DNA of 15,078 nucleotides, from positions 1 to 15,078 of the forward strand of contig JAKAAK010000052.1 of the NCBI GenBank assembly GCA_021797025.1, read 5' to 3'. The first letter of the stretch is position 1, and each line of letters begins with the position of its first letter. A model generated the notes under the pieces. That model did no database searches. It was not told the DNA's origin and saw nothing but the letters and a program-made list of their open reading frames with translations. This DNA comes from Thermoplasmata archaeon. GTDB taxonomy: Archaea; Thermoplasmatota; Thermoplasmata; Thermoplasmatales; Thermoplasmataceae. This document shows positions 5,908 through 14,128 of the stretch, one piece after another. A program made the position numbers and the translations under genes.

Positions 5908-6963
5908 TTAAATATATATTCTTGAATTCTCGCCAAGCAATAAACGTTTTCCAGCAGGTTTTAATAAATTTGCATTCATGATAACAGAATTTTCTCCAAT
6001 TATTGAATCAACTATTGCATTTTCCGTATCTATATTTGAATTATCCATTATTATGGAGTTCTCAATGGATGCTTTTTTTATGGTGCAGTTATCGCCTATA
6101 CTGGTATACGGGCCTATAAATGTTTTATCCTGTATAACAGTATTATCTCCTATTATAGCAGGACCCCTGATAAGAGAATCATCTGACAGTACAACGTTTT
6201 TCCCGATTGATACTTTTCCTTTTACATTGGCTCGTTCTTCAATGTTTTTCCCCCTATCCAGAATGAGCATATTTGCAGCAAGTATATCATCAACGGTGCC
6301 CGTATCTTTCCACCATCCATCTATTATATCGTATCCAATATTCTTATTATCCTTTAAGAGCAACTGAATGGCTTCTGTAATTTCATATTCATTTCTCCAG
6401 GATGGCTTCAACTTTTTTATATAATCAAATATAAGTGGAGTGAAAAAGTATATGCCTGTAAGTACATAATTGGATGGTGGATTTTCTGGCTTTTCTACAA
6501 GATTTACAAGCTTATTATTACGGAACTCGGCAACGCCAAAATCTTTCGGGTGCATTGACTTAGTCAGGACAATAAAAGCATCATAATTGGATTTTTCAAA
6601 TTTATCCATAAATGTTTTAATTTTGCCTTCTATTAAATTATCCCCTAAAATGACTACAAATTTGTCTTTTCCGACAAAATTACTGGTTAAAGATATTGCA
6701 TTGGCTATACCAAGAGGAGCACCCTGATCTATGTATTGAATATTGCAGTCAAATTCAGAGCCATCCCCATAGTAATCCCTTACCTTTTCGGGCGAAATAT
6801 CACCGAGTATCATACAGATATCATTTATTCCTGCATCTGTTAAATATTCCAGTACATACTGTGACATTGGCTTATTTGCTATGGGTATCAACTGTTTTGG
6901 TCCTGTATGTGTCAATGGCCTCAATCTTGTGCCGGCACCGCCATGCAATATAATCCCTTTCAT
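5908..6963 (-). CDS. rmlA: Glucose-1-phosphate thymidylyltransferase, long form
   Basis: Makes dTDP-glucose from glucose-1-phosphate and dTTP, the first step to dTDP-L-rhamnose. The nucleotide-binding signature is at 8-24 (GGAGTRLRPLTHTGPKQ, with Arg13 and Lys23). LGDN with metal-binding Asp108, EKP at 157-159 and WWKDTGT at 217-223 with Asp220 follow. From about 245 to 335 there is a left-handed beta-helix of hexapeptide-like repeats (VSIGKNVVLSDDSLI..., IIGDNTVI, FIGPYTSIGDN). This tail marks the 350-residue long archaeal/actinobacterial type rather than the 290-residue short RmlA. The sugar could in principle differ, but RmlB, C and D next to it support the thymidylyl route. Divergent from rmlD. 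ATG 6963 sits about 23 nt after a TATA box, so it is probably leaderless. Confidence 0.93.
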   Translation of the reverse strand: MKGIILHGGAGTRLRPLTHTGPKQLIPIANKPMSQYVLEYLTDAGINDICMILGDISPEKVRDYYGDGSEFDCNIQYIDQGAPLGIANAISLTSNFVGKDKFVVILGDNLIEGKIKTFMDKFEKSNYDAFIVLTKSMHPKDFGVAEFRNNKLVNLVEKPENPPSNYVLTGIYFFTPLIFDYIKKLKPSWRNEYEITEAIQLLLKDNKNIGYDIIDGWWKDTGTVDDILAANMLILDRGKNIEERANVKGKVSIGKNVVLSDDSLIRGPAIIGDNTVIQDKTFIGPYTSIGDNCTIKKASIENSIIMDNSNIDTENAIVDSIIGENSVIMNANLLKPAGKRLLLGENSRIYI

Positions 6964-6980
6964 AAATATGCTATATGTCT

Positions 6981-6992
6981 GGTATATTTAAC
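6981..6992 (-). promoter_or_regulatory. TATA-like box of rmlA
   Basis: GTTAAATATACC on the minus strand, centred about 23 nt before the rmlA ATG; implies a leaderless mRNA. Faces the rmlD promoter within the same 92-bp gap. Confidence 0.42.
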
Positions 6993-7025
6993 TATTTGTT
7001 ACGAATAAGTTCTTCTAATTGTTAA

Positions 7026-7047
7026 GAATATAAACATAAATAAAATA
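7026..7047 (+). promoter_or_regulatory. TATA-like region of rmlDB
   Basis: AATATAAACATAAATAAAAT. The first part (7027-7035) is about 25 nt before ATG 7056. Two in-frame ATGs (7056 and 7065) are possible starts, and the spacing slightly favours 7056. Confidence 0.4.
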
Positions 7048-7055
7048 ATATTATA

Positions 7056-7892
7056 ATGTTGTCAATGAAAACTCTAATAATTGGTTCAGGTGGCCAGCTG
7101 GGAAAGGCATTATCATCTATTTTAGAAGATAGCATACCGCTTTCGCACGATGTCATTGACTTAAGAAATGTAAATAACATAGAAAATACACTTAATAAAT
7201 ATAGCTTTGATACAATAATTAACTGTGCGGCAATGACCAGTGTTGATAAATGTGAAACAGATATGGACAGTGCGTATTACATAAACGGTTTATCTATGAA
7301 ATATATTGCAGATTATTGCAGGGAGAATAATAAATACCTAATTCATGTTTCAACAGACTATGTTTTTAATGGCAATAAGGGAAATTACACTGAAGATGAC
7401 ATACCGTACCCCATTAATTATTATGGATTGTCAAAATTAATAGGTGATACCTATGTGAATTCCTATCAGAATTCATTGATAATAAGGACTTCAGGCGTAT
7501 ACGGGTCTAAAAATAATTTTCCATTGTATGTAATAGATAAATTAAAAAACAATAGCAGCATAAATGCATTTGACAATTATTACTCACCGGTAAATGCTAA
7601 CGTACTTGCATATTCAATATCAAAAATAATAAATTTAAAGTTAACCGGAATCCTGAATATTTCTGGCCCCAGATTATCAAGGTATGAATTTGCATTAAAA
7701 ATAGCCGATAAATTCGGGTTAAATAAAGATTTAATAAATAAAACGGATTATAATTCTGTAAAATATATTGCAAAGAGGCCATATGATTCATCATTAAATA
7801 ATGAAAAAGCGAAGGCTCTACTGAAATTTAACTTTGATGACCCTGACTATAATTTAAATGAGTTCAAAAAAAATATGGATAATTTAATCTAA
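7056..7892 (+). CDS. rmlD: dTDP-4-dehydrorhamnose reductase
   Basis: Last step of dTDP-L-rhamnose synthesis: NAD(P)H reduction of the 4-keto group. It is an extended short-chain dehydrogenase. The Rossmann motif GSGGQLG is at 10-16, the NCAAMTSVDKCE stretch at 56-67, STDYVFNG at 99-106 with Thr100, and the catalytic YGLSK (Tyr123, Lys127) follow. The 278-residue length is typical (280-300). The usual RTSWVYG appears as RTSGVYG at 144-150, a Trp-to-Gly change in a normally strong motif. The start may instead be the ATG at 7065 (MKTLIIGSGG), which looks more like other family members. It leads rmlB by 19 bases, probably as one operon. Confidence 0.92.
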   Translation: MLSMKTLIIGSGGQLGKALSSILEDSIPLSHDVIDLRNVNNIENTLNKYSFDTIINCAAMTSVDKCETDMDSAYYINGLSMKYIADYCRENNKYLIHVSTDYVFNGNKGNYTEDDIPYPINYYGLSKLIGDTYVNSYQNSLIIRTSGVYGSKNNFPLYVIDKLKNNSSINAFDNYYSPVNANVLAYSISKIINLKLTGILNISGPRLSRYEFALKIADKFGLNKDLINKTDYNSVKYIAKRPYDSSLNNEKAKALLKFNFDDPDYNLNEFKKNMDNLI

Positions 7893-7911
7893 AACCTATC
7901 GATTAACCTTT

Positions 7912-8895
7912 ATGAAAACATTCCTGGTAACCGGTGGTGCTGGATTTATTGGATCTAACTTTATTAACTATCTGCACAATAATTATGAAGATTATATAAT
8001 TAACCTCGATAAACTATCATATGGTTCAAATTTAAATAATATTAAAATTGATTCACGCTATAAATTTATTAAAAAATCCATAGGTGATGATATAACAGAA
8101 ATAATTGATAATACAGATTACATAATAAATTTCGCAGCAGAATCACATGTTGATAGAAGCATAGCCAATCCGGAGAGCTTCGTTTCAGAAAATATAAATG
8201 GCGTTCTTAATTTGCTTGAATGCATAAGAAAATCAAAGAATGACCCTGTATTAATTAATATAGGAACAGACGAGGAATACGGCGATACAATAAGCGGTTC
8301 TTTCACAGAACAGGATATGCTTAAGCCTTCATCGCCATATTCTGCATCCAAAGCTGCTTCTTCACTCCTTGCATTATCATACTTCAGGACATATGGAATA
8401 AAAACAATGGTAACGAGGACATCAAATAACTTCGGGAAATACCAGTTCCCTGAAAAATTAATTCCAAAAACGATTATAAGAAATCTATTAAATCTTGATA
8501 TACCGTTATATGGAAATGGCAAAAATATCAGAGACTGGATTTATACAGAGGATAATGTCAGGGCTATATTAACTGTGCTATTCAAGGGAAAATATGGTGA
8601 AATATATAATATTTCTTCAAACAATGAGCTGGAAAATATCGATATAGTGGAGAAAATTTTTGATCTAATGGGGAAGAAAGGGAATATCAAATACGTTTCT
8701 GACAGGCCAGGGCATGATGTCAGGTATTCTATAAAATCGGATAAATTAAAAAATCTTGGATGGAAACCTGAATATGGTTTTATGGATGCCTTAAAATTAA
8801 CAGTAGAATGGTATATTAATAATGAAAAATGGTGGAAACCATTGATAGGAAACAATACCTTGTCCGAGGAACCATGGAAATTAAAATGGGATTAA
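7912..8895 (+). CDS. rmlB: dTDP-glucose 4,6-dehydratase
   Basis: Converts dTDP-glucose to dTDP-4-keto-6-deoxyglucose using bound NAD+. Motifs: GGAGFIGSNF at 8-17 (dinucleotide binding), NFAAESHVDRSI at 73-84, TDEEYG at 119-124 with catalytic Asp120 and Glu121, and SPYSASK with Tyr143 and Lys147. TRTSNNFG at 168-175 and RDWIYTEDN match substrate-binding regions, and RPGHDVRYSI near 264-273 is characteristic of RmlB. The canonical TDEVYG has Val replaced by Glu122. 327 residues, within the normal 310-360 range. Downstream of rmlD in the same direction with no Shine-Dalgarno; a TATA-like ATAATTTAAT about 28 nt upstream may give it its own transcript as well. Its stop overlaps that of rmlC on the other strand. 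Confidence 0.94.
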   Translation: MKTFLVTGGAGFIGSNFINYLHNNYEDYIINLDKLSYGSNLNNIKIDSRYKFIKKSIGDDITEIIDNTDYIINFAAESHVDRSIANPESFVSENINGVLNLLECIRKSKNDPVLINIGTDEEYGDTISGSFTEQDMLKPSSPYSASKAASSLLALSYFRTYGIKTMVTRTSNNFGKYQFPEKLIPKTIIRNLLNLDIPLYGNGKNIRDWIYTEDNVRAILTVLFKGKYGEIYNISSNNELENIDIVEKIFDLMGKKGNIKYVSDRPGHDVRYSIKSDKLKNLGWKPEYGFMDALKLTVEWYINNEKWWKPLIGNNTLSEEPWKLKWD

Positions 8896-9431
8896 AAATC
8901 TATATCAAGCTCATTTAAATGTTTTAATTTTTTATCCTTTTCTGATATTATTATGTTTTCAGGCAGGCTTATATTTAATTCTTTATCATCATAGCTTATT
9001 CCAGAATCAAGAGATTGGTTAAACTCATTTGTGGTTAAATACAGTACATATGAATCTTCCAGTGCAAGAAAGCCATGGGCAAAGCCTTCAGGGATATATA
9101 TCATTTTGCCATTGGTTATTTCATATTCTACATGGCTTTTAAATGATTTTGAGTTTTTTCTTAAATCTATCCCGTAATCAATTATTTTGCCTGATATTAC
9201 CGTAACTAACTTTCCTTGAGGTTCAGGATTTAACTGGAAATGGAATCCTCGGAAAACATTTCTTTTTGAGAACGATAGATTTACCTGAGCAAATTTCTTC
9301 TGTATATTTAAATCCTTCAAAATTTTCTCCCTGTATACTTCCTCAAAGAATCCCCTGTTATCATCAAATTTTTTACTATTTACTATTTTTACATCTTTAA
9401 TGATTGGATCGTCTGTAATTTCAAATGGCAT
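8892..9431 (-). CDS. rmlC: dTDP-4-dehydrorhamnose 3,5-epimerase
   Basis: Cupin-fold dimeric epimerase acting between RmlB and RmlD. Motifs: DNRGFFEE at 24-31; RGFHFQ at 61-66 with the catalytic-type His64; PQGKLVTVISG at 71-81 with Lys74; YGIDLRKNS at 86-94; IPEGFAHGFLAL at 113-124 with His119; YLTTNEFN at 131-138 with the conserved Tyr131; and a YDD motif at 147-149. 179 residues, typical. The normally conserved I-x-WP near the end is replaced by ISLPE. ATG 9431 is about 28 nt after a TATA box, so it is probably leaderless. Tail-to-tail with rmlB, sharing TTAA at 8892-8895. Confidence 0.93.
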   Translation of the reverse strand: MPFEITDDPIIKDVKIVNSKKFDDNRGFFEEVYREKILKDLNIQKKFAQVNLSFSKRNVFRGFHFQLNPEPQGKLVTVISGKIIDYGIDLRKNSKSFKSHVEYEITNGKMIYIPEGFAHGFLALEDSYVLYLTTNEFNQSLDSGISYDDKELNISLPENIIISEKDKKLKHLNELDIDF

Positions 9432-9454
9432 TAAGTGTTATTAATCTATATCTA

Positions 9455-9466
9455 ATAAATTTATTG
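9455..9466 (-). promoter_or_regulatory. TATA-like box of rmlC
   Basis: AATAAATTTATT on the minus strand, centred about 28 nt before ATG 9431; fits a leaderless start. Confidence 0.35.
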
Positions 9467-9562
9467 AGGCATTGTCCAGAGATTCTCTGCAATGTATTAC
9501 TCCATTATGTATGAAGCAGTTTTCTGGTATAAGTATGCTAATGTAAATTACTAACCGTAAAA

Positions 9563-9576
9563 GAATATATTAATTA
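9563..9576 (+). promoter_or_regulatory. TATA-like box of the first DUF2079 gene
   Basis: GAATATATTAATTA, about 31 nt before ATG 9600, predicting a leader of only a few bases. It shares the 168-bp gap with the divergent rmlC promoter. Confidence 0.38.
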
Positions 9577-9599
9577 ATAATATTTACTTATGGATTTAA

Positions 9600-11306
9600 A
9601 TGCTTTCTAACCTGAACGAAAGAATATCTCAATATATTCGTGGCCATAAAAAAGATTTTCTGGCGTTTTCAATCGCCATTGCATTCTTCATAATATTCTC
9701 TATATTTTCTATCCTGCAGTATTATTCACTGGGAACATCAGCTTACGACCTTGGTATCAATGCACAGAGCCTCTATGCTTTTATTCACAAAGGAGTATTT
9801 TATACCCCATTATTAAATGAAAACACACTTGCACAGCATTTTACAATTTTTAAGTTTACCCAGGTGCCCATTTACTACTTTTTCCCCTCGCCAATATCTC
9901 TCATGATTTATGAAGACCTGTTTATTGTAACGGGAGGTTATATAGTATATCTGCTATCAATGCAACTATTAAAAGACCAAATAAAGTCACAGAAATTGCT
10001 TTATCTTATATCAATCGGCTTTTTGTTATCCTATGAATTTTCTCCATTTACAGAGGGCCTGATATCATTTTCATTCCACAATATTGCATTTCTGCCCTTC
10101 TTCTTTTTACTTGCATTCTATGCTTTCTTAACAGAAAGGAGAGTACTTCAAATAGTCTCTATGGCGTTCATAATAAGCCTGCATGCCAATTTCATTTATC
10201 TGGTTGCCATATTATTATTGTATGAATTATTATTTCTTCATACGTCGAGGGGAAAGAAAATCGGTACATGGCTATCAGCAAAATCTAAACCAACCGGGGC
10301 AAAGAATTTTGTATACTTTATTATTTTCATTGTAATCCTATATGGATATCTTATATTTGCTGGATTTATGAAATCCGATATTTCCGGAATATCGTCATTT
10401 TCAGCATTACCCACAACAGGTGAAGTAGGAACACCAGTAAGTTCACCGGTTGCATTGTTCTTATTGCTATTTCACAACCCCGGAGAATTCTCTTTAATTA
10501 TTGGAACAAATTCCAGCGGGAAAATATTTTACCTTAATCTTTTATTCGGTTCCAATATTTACCTTCCACTGTTTTCTCCTTTATCATTAATGCTTCTACT
10601 TCCCTATATTATGTATGCTATGCCCTCCTCATACGTAGCTTATTACCAACTTGGTTACCAGTATTCCGCTATGGTAGTAGGAGCGATATATATCTCTGCA
10701 ATCATAGGTGCATATAATTTAATATCCCTTGGAAAGTACATTTATAGCAATAATAAATCTATAAGATTGCGGGCAAAGAAAATATCAGCAAAAATACATA
10801 ATGGCAATGCATGGCTCCGTGCTGTAAGCATAATTATAATTATTATTCTTGTTATATCTATACCGTTCGGGTTGTTATCACCGCCAGCTATACAGCAAAC
10901 AGGACATGGTACAATGAATGATATATTTAAAGAAAATCCCGACGGAGCTGCTTCCTTCCTTATCAATGTTTCCCATAACTTTTCTCCAAATTCATATATA
11001 CTTACAGAAAACTCATTGATGCCTTATTTTAGCAATGACATAAACGCCTATTCCACTCCATGGTCTCCGGGATATTATAACATCCTTTCAGAATACAGAT
11101 ACATTGTTATACAGAATAATTCCCTCTGGGCTACCATTGGTGGAAACCAGTCCCTACAAAGCATTGTCGATAATAGTTCTATAATTAGCAATTACACTGT
11201 AATAGATAGCTATGCCCCAGCACATATAATGGTTTTTGAAAAGAAAAGTGATATGACCGTATCTAATAATAAAATTGGGGCAAATTCTTTGAAAACTATA
11301 AATTAA
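9600..11306 (+). CDS. DUF2079-type polytopic membrane protein (GT-C-like)
   Basis: 568 residues. First helix at about 20-40 (AFSIAIAFFIIFSIFSIL), followed by AYDLGINAQ at 48-56, a conserved acidic loop motif of DUF2079. Next come His80 (LAQHF), VPIYYFFPSP at 89-98 and SFSFHNIAFLPFF at 156-168, the FH(P/x) motif of the family. About ten further hydrophobic segments reach to about 430 (RAVSIIIIIILVISI). The last 140 residues are an outer-face domain with several N-x-S/T sites (NVS, NFS, NNS, NQS, NSS, NYT). DUF2079 is, to my knowledge, grouped with GT-C membrane glycosyltransferases, whose DxD-like loop acids use lipid-linked sugars. The sugar and acceptor are unknown. Placement beside rml genes suggests a surface glycan role. 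Confidence 0.8.
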   Translation: MLSNLNERISQYIRGHKKDFLAFSIAIAFFIIFSIFSILQYYSLGTSAYDLGINAQSLYAFIHKGVFYTPLLNENTLAQHFTIFKFTQVPIYYFFPSPISLMIYEDLFIVTGGYIVYLLSMQLLKDQIKSQKLLYLISIGFLLSYEFSPFTEGLISFSFHNIAFLPFFFLLAFYAFLTERRVLQIVSMAFIISLHANFIYLVAILLLYELLFLHTSRGKKIGTWLSAKSKPTGAKNFVYFIIFIVILYGYLIFAGFMKSDISGISSFSALPTTGEVGTPVSSPVALFLLLFHNPGEFSLIIGTNSSGKIFYLNLLFGSNIYLPLFSPLSLMLLLPYIMYAMPSSYVAYYQLGYQYSAMVVGAIYISAIIGAYNLISLGKYIYSNNKSIRLRAKKISAKIHNGNAWLRAVSIIIIIILVISIPFGLLSPPAIQQTGHGTMNDIFKENPDGAASFLINVSHNFSPNSYILTENSLMPYFSNDINAYSTPWSPGYYNILSEYRYIVIQNNSLWATIGGNQSLQSIVDNSSIISNYTVIDSYAPAHIMVFEKKSDMTVSNNKIGANSLKTIN

Positions 11307-11322
11307 TGCAACTGATATAATG

Positions 11323-11352
11323 TTTTTAATATAAAGTTCCGAAATTTAAAAA
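11323..11352. terminator. Short T-tracts in the convergent gap
   Basis: The 50-bp gap between the converging DUF2079 genes has TTTTT on the plus strand (11323-11327) and TTTTT on the minus strand (11348-11352). These could end transcripts from each side; both are short. Confidence 0.25.
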
Positions 11353-11356
11353 GATT

Positions 11357-12994
11357 TTATGGATGAATCTGTGTTATTATAAATGTGCCTGTATAGCCTG
11401 TAGTCACATTTATCCCCGTAAGATATTCATTTAAGGTAAAATTTACAATGCCATTTTCACTATTCGCAGTGAATGTTTTTTGGGCTGAACTTATGGTTAT
11501 ATTGTGGGTACTATCTGCCACGTATTCTCCGGGTGCCAGGAAGTTTATGTTAGCACTGTTAAATGCTGTGATTTTATATGGAGAAAAATCCGTAATGTTG
11601 CCTTTATAATTCTTCTCCAGCAGGACCATTCCGGATTCTTCCATTAATATCCCATAATCTTCTGAATTCAGTTTATGATTCACAAGAGAAAGTGTATCCG
11701 TAACAGTATTTGAAGAAATACCAAGGCAATAAAACCAGCTTGAATATGGATCAGCAATGATATATTGCGGGGTACCGTTATACCCATTAACCGGCAAAGT
11801 ATAATTATAAAACTGGACAAGCTGCGGCATATTGTTCTGGATTGCAACTGATGACCCTCGTGGTATAGAGTTTATCATACTCTGGAGTTCTCTATCATAT
11901 TCTGTATAGTGTATATTCGAATAAGTATCGTAATGACCCATAGTAAGATAATTGGCCATACCCATGTCATGGTTATTGTCAGTCGCAAGATTTCCATAAG
12001 GGGTGAAAAGAAGCCATGTAATGATAGCCACCGCAAATGCCACAGTAATAAATTTTTTCATATTGATGTGGTGAAAATCAGTTTTTTCATGCTTTCCAAT
12101 GAACACAGCAGCAGCAATGAATATTCCCGGAGCAATAAGTGCAGGGTACTGGTAGAATATCGGCTGGAAATATGGAAGATAGTTATGTGCAAATACAAGT
12201 CCGGCATATGGTAGTATAAGAAGCGCTTCTGGCACAAAAAATGAGATAAAGAGTACTGGTAATGTATCCAGAACAAAATACAGGATTTTCCTGAACAGTG
12301 AATCTGTAATTATTGATGGATTTTTTAATATCGCGGAAATATTTAGCAACTGGAAAGTATATGATGGGTCCATAATATTAACGCCGATAAATGGAATTGC
12401 AATTAATGTGATTATTATTGCATAGTAATATTTTGGAACCTTTTTATGCCTTATTGCAAGTATTATCAGGTAAAAAACAACAATCACAGGTGCCAGGTAA
12501 TCTGTTGTAATTGCCAGCAATGTAAAGAGGAGTGAGGACTTGAATTTGTCGTATAGTATCAAACAGTAGCCTGTAAGGAATATTGTAGGGAATAGTGCTA
12601 TAAAATGGAAATCAAACCATTCAACGCCTGCAAGTGGAAAATAAAACAACCATATAAGTGATAATAACAGTGAATAATTATGGTTCTTTATCAGCTTCCT
12701 CCCTATAAAGTATACAGGAAAAACACCGGCACTTACCAGTACATCCTGGAATACCATTAGCCCTATCTGGGAAGGAAATAAACTGTAAAGTGGATACATC
12801 AGGAAATAAATTAATTTATTGTATACAATTGGCGAAGTAAGTGCGTTTTTTATTAAATCCGATGAAACCCCCAAATCAAAAACGGTTGAATTAAAAGTAA
12901 TATACCTCATATATGACAGCAGAGATGATGCAATTGAGAATATAATAAAAAGTGGAATTATAATTGCAAGGTCTCTTACTGTATTTTTTTCCAT
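11357..12994 (-). CDS. DUF2079-type polytopic membrane protein (GT-C-like), second copy
   Basis: 545 residues, same architecture as the protein ending at 11306 but clearly diverged. First helix at about 9-27 (LAIIIPLFIIFSIASSLLS), VFDLGVSSD at 38-46, YPLYSLFPSQIGL at 67-79, and WFDFHFIALFPTIF at 126-139 with the Asp128/His130 motif. About ten helices end near 332 (FITVAFAVAIITWLLFTP). The final 210 residues are a large outer-face domain with many sequons (NYT, NGT, two NIT, NFT, NVT) and a predicted beta-rich end. Likely a membrane glycosyltransferase or related protein acting on lipid-linked sugar; the reaction is inferred only. ATG 12994 follows the GT4 gene stop by 44 bases but has its own TATA box about 30 nt upstream. 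Confidence 0.78.
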   Translation of the reverse strand: MEKNTVRDLAIIIPLFIIFSIASSLLSYMRYITFNSTVFDLGVSSDLIKNALTSPIVYNKLIYFLMYPLYSLFPSQIGLMVFQDVLVSAGVFPVYFIGRKLIKNHNYSLLLSLIWLFYFPLAGVEWFDFHFIALFPTIFLTGYCLILYDKFKSSLLFTLLAITTDYLAPVIVVFYLIILAIRHKKVPKYYYAIIITLIAIPFIGVNIMDPSYTFQLLNISAILKNPSIITDSLFRKILYFVLDTLPVLFISFFVPEALLILPYAGLVFAHNYLPYFQPIFYQYPALIAPGIFIAAAVFIGKHEKTDFHHINMKKFITVAFAVAIITWLLFTPYGNLATDNNHDMGMANYLTMGHYDTYSNIHYTEYDRELQSMINSIPRGSSVAIQNNMPQLVQFYNYTLPVNGYNGTPQYIIADPYSSWFYCLGISSNTVTDTLSLVNHKLNSEDYGILMEESGMVLLEKNYKGNITDFSPYKITAFNSANINFLAPGEYVADSTHNITISSAQKTFTANSENGIVNFTLNEYLTGINVTTGYTGTFIITQIHP

Positions 12995-13016
12995 GTCAGC
13001 AGGGCATTAAAAAAGT

Positions 13017-13030
13017 AAATATAAATATTA
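13017..13030 (-). promoter_or_regulatory. TATA-like box of the second DUF2079 gene
   Basis: TAATATTTATATTT on the minus strand, about 30 nt before ATG 12994. Lies in the 44-bp gap, so this gene can be transcribed apart from the GT4 gene upstream. Confidence 0.38.
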
Positions 13031-13038
13031 GCTTCCAT

Positions 13039-14070
13039 TTATTTAATGGTTTTGTAATAAGATAATAGCTTTTTCCTTATATTTTCCGGAGAATAATATT
13101 TAGCCCTTTCATAACCTCTAGTAATATAGTAATCCTTTTTTTCCAGTATACTGTACACAGCCTCTATTACTTCATGAAGATCTATAGGATTTACAAGCAA
13201 CGCAGCTCCATCAGATACCTCCTTAATTATATCTATATTGGATGAAAGCACCGGCAATCCAGTTTTAAAAGCTTCAACAACCGGATACCCAAATCCTTCC
13301 TCCAGTGTCGGGAATAGTAACATATCACTTGCATTATAGATTTTATTTATTTTTTCATCATCGACATTGTTAAAGGTAATGCTATTACTAACCTGAGTGC
13401 CAATCCTGACCAGCTGGTATGAATTATCCAGTTTTTCCATGACACTTTTGACCATTGCTAGGTTTTTTCTGGGTGCATCAGAAGATACTGATAATATTAA
13501 TTTTTTATTTTCTGGAAGCCCCAGCTCCTTTCTTAATAAGTTTTTATTATGCATTGGGAAAAAATTGTCTGTTATATATGGCGATATTACAGATATCTTA
13601 TTCTCGTTTATATTAAATTGTGTAACGATCTGATTTTTAACATGATTGGATACTGTGATAATATTATCATAGGTAAGATATTGCATGACATAGCTTCTCA
13701 TATATGCATCTTTTAGCTTTTCCATAATCTGGTTATAACCTAAATTTCTGTTAAATGGTATTATATCATGTATGGTAATGACCATTTTCTTACTGTTAAA
13801 TATAGGTTTCATGGTCTGGGATGTTATATGTATAATATCAGGATTATTGTTTATGGCATCTATGCCTGATTTAAATGCGAACTTTGAAAACATGTAGTTA
13901 AGCACTGCGCTTTTAAATCCTATGTATGGTTGTTTATAAAAATCATCCAGATACCGGGTATTGAATATAAACTGTATTATCTTGCTTTCAGGAGCAAGTA
14001 GCATATACAGATCCTTTGCATATTTCCCTACTCCGGTCGTAGTTGAGTCTACAGTTATATATGTAACCAC
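13039..14070 (-). CDS. GT4-like (GT-B fold) glycosyltransferase
   Basis: 343 residues, cytosolic, transfers a sugar from a nucleotide donor. N-terminal half: a short acceptor domain starting VTYITVDSTTTGVGKYAKDL, with the GVGKYA glycine loop, then IIHITSQ and TIHDIIPF at 99-106. C-terminal half: donor domain with SVSSDAPRKNL at 194-204 (Arg201/Lys202 are typical phosphate contacts), NASDMLLFPT, and the E-x7-E signature EGFGYPVVE (Glu258, Glu266). The start is GTG at 14068-14070. The frame is open for 13 more codons upstream but holds no ATG, and the TATA box at 14088-14098 makes GTG the fitting, leaderless start. Retaining mechanism is expected for the family. Sugar and acceptor unknown; rhamnosyl or mannosyl transfer would suit the context. 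Confidence 0.85.
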   Translation of the reverse strand: MVTYITVDSTTTGVGKYAKDLYMLLAPESKIIQFIFNTRYLDDFYKQPYIGFKSAVLNYMFSKFAFKSGIDAINNNPDIIHITSQTMKPIFNSKKMVITIHDIIPFNRNLGYNQIMEKLKDAYMRSYVMQYLTYDNIITVSNHVKNQIVTQFNINENKISVISPYITDNFFPMHNKNLLRKELGLPENKKLILSVSSDAPRKNLAMVKSVMEKLDNSYQLVRIGTQVSNSITFNNVDDEKINKIYNASDMLLFPTLEEGFGYPVVEAFKTGLPVLSSNIDIIKEVSDGAALLVNPIDLHEVIEAVYSILEKKDYYITRGYERAKYYSPENIRKKLLSYYKTIK

Positions 14071-14087
14071 AAAGGTTAATGGAAGTA

Positions 14088-14098
14088 TAATATAAAAT
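14088..14098 (-). promoter_or_regulatory. TATA-like box of the GT4 gene
   Basis: ATTTTATATTA on the minus strand, centred about 23-25 nt before the GTG at 14070; supports the leaderless GTG start. Confidence 0.42.
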
Positions 14099-14128
14099 AT
14101 TGATGCGTTTCAATTTATTAGATGTGAT

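Noticed and set aside
11909..12276. Plus- and minus-strand ORFs of 101 and 72 codons inside the second DUF2079 gene
   Set aside because: Alternative frames of a long, motif-bearing membrane protein gene.
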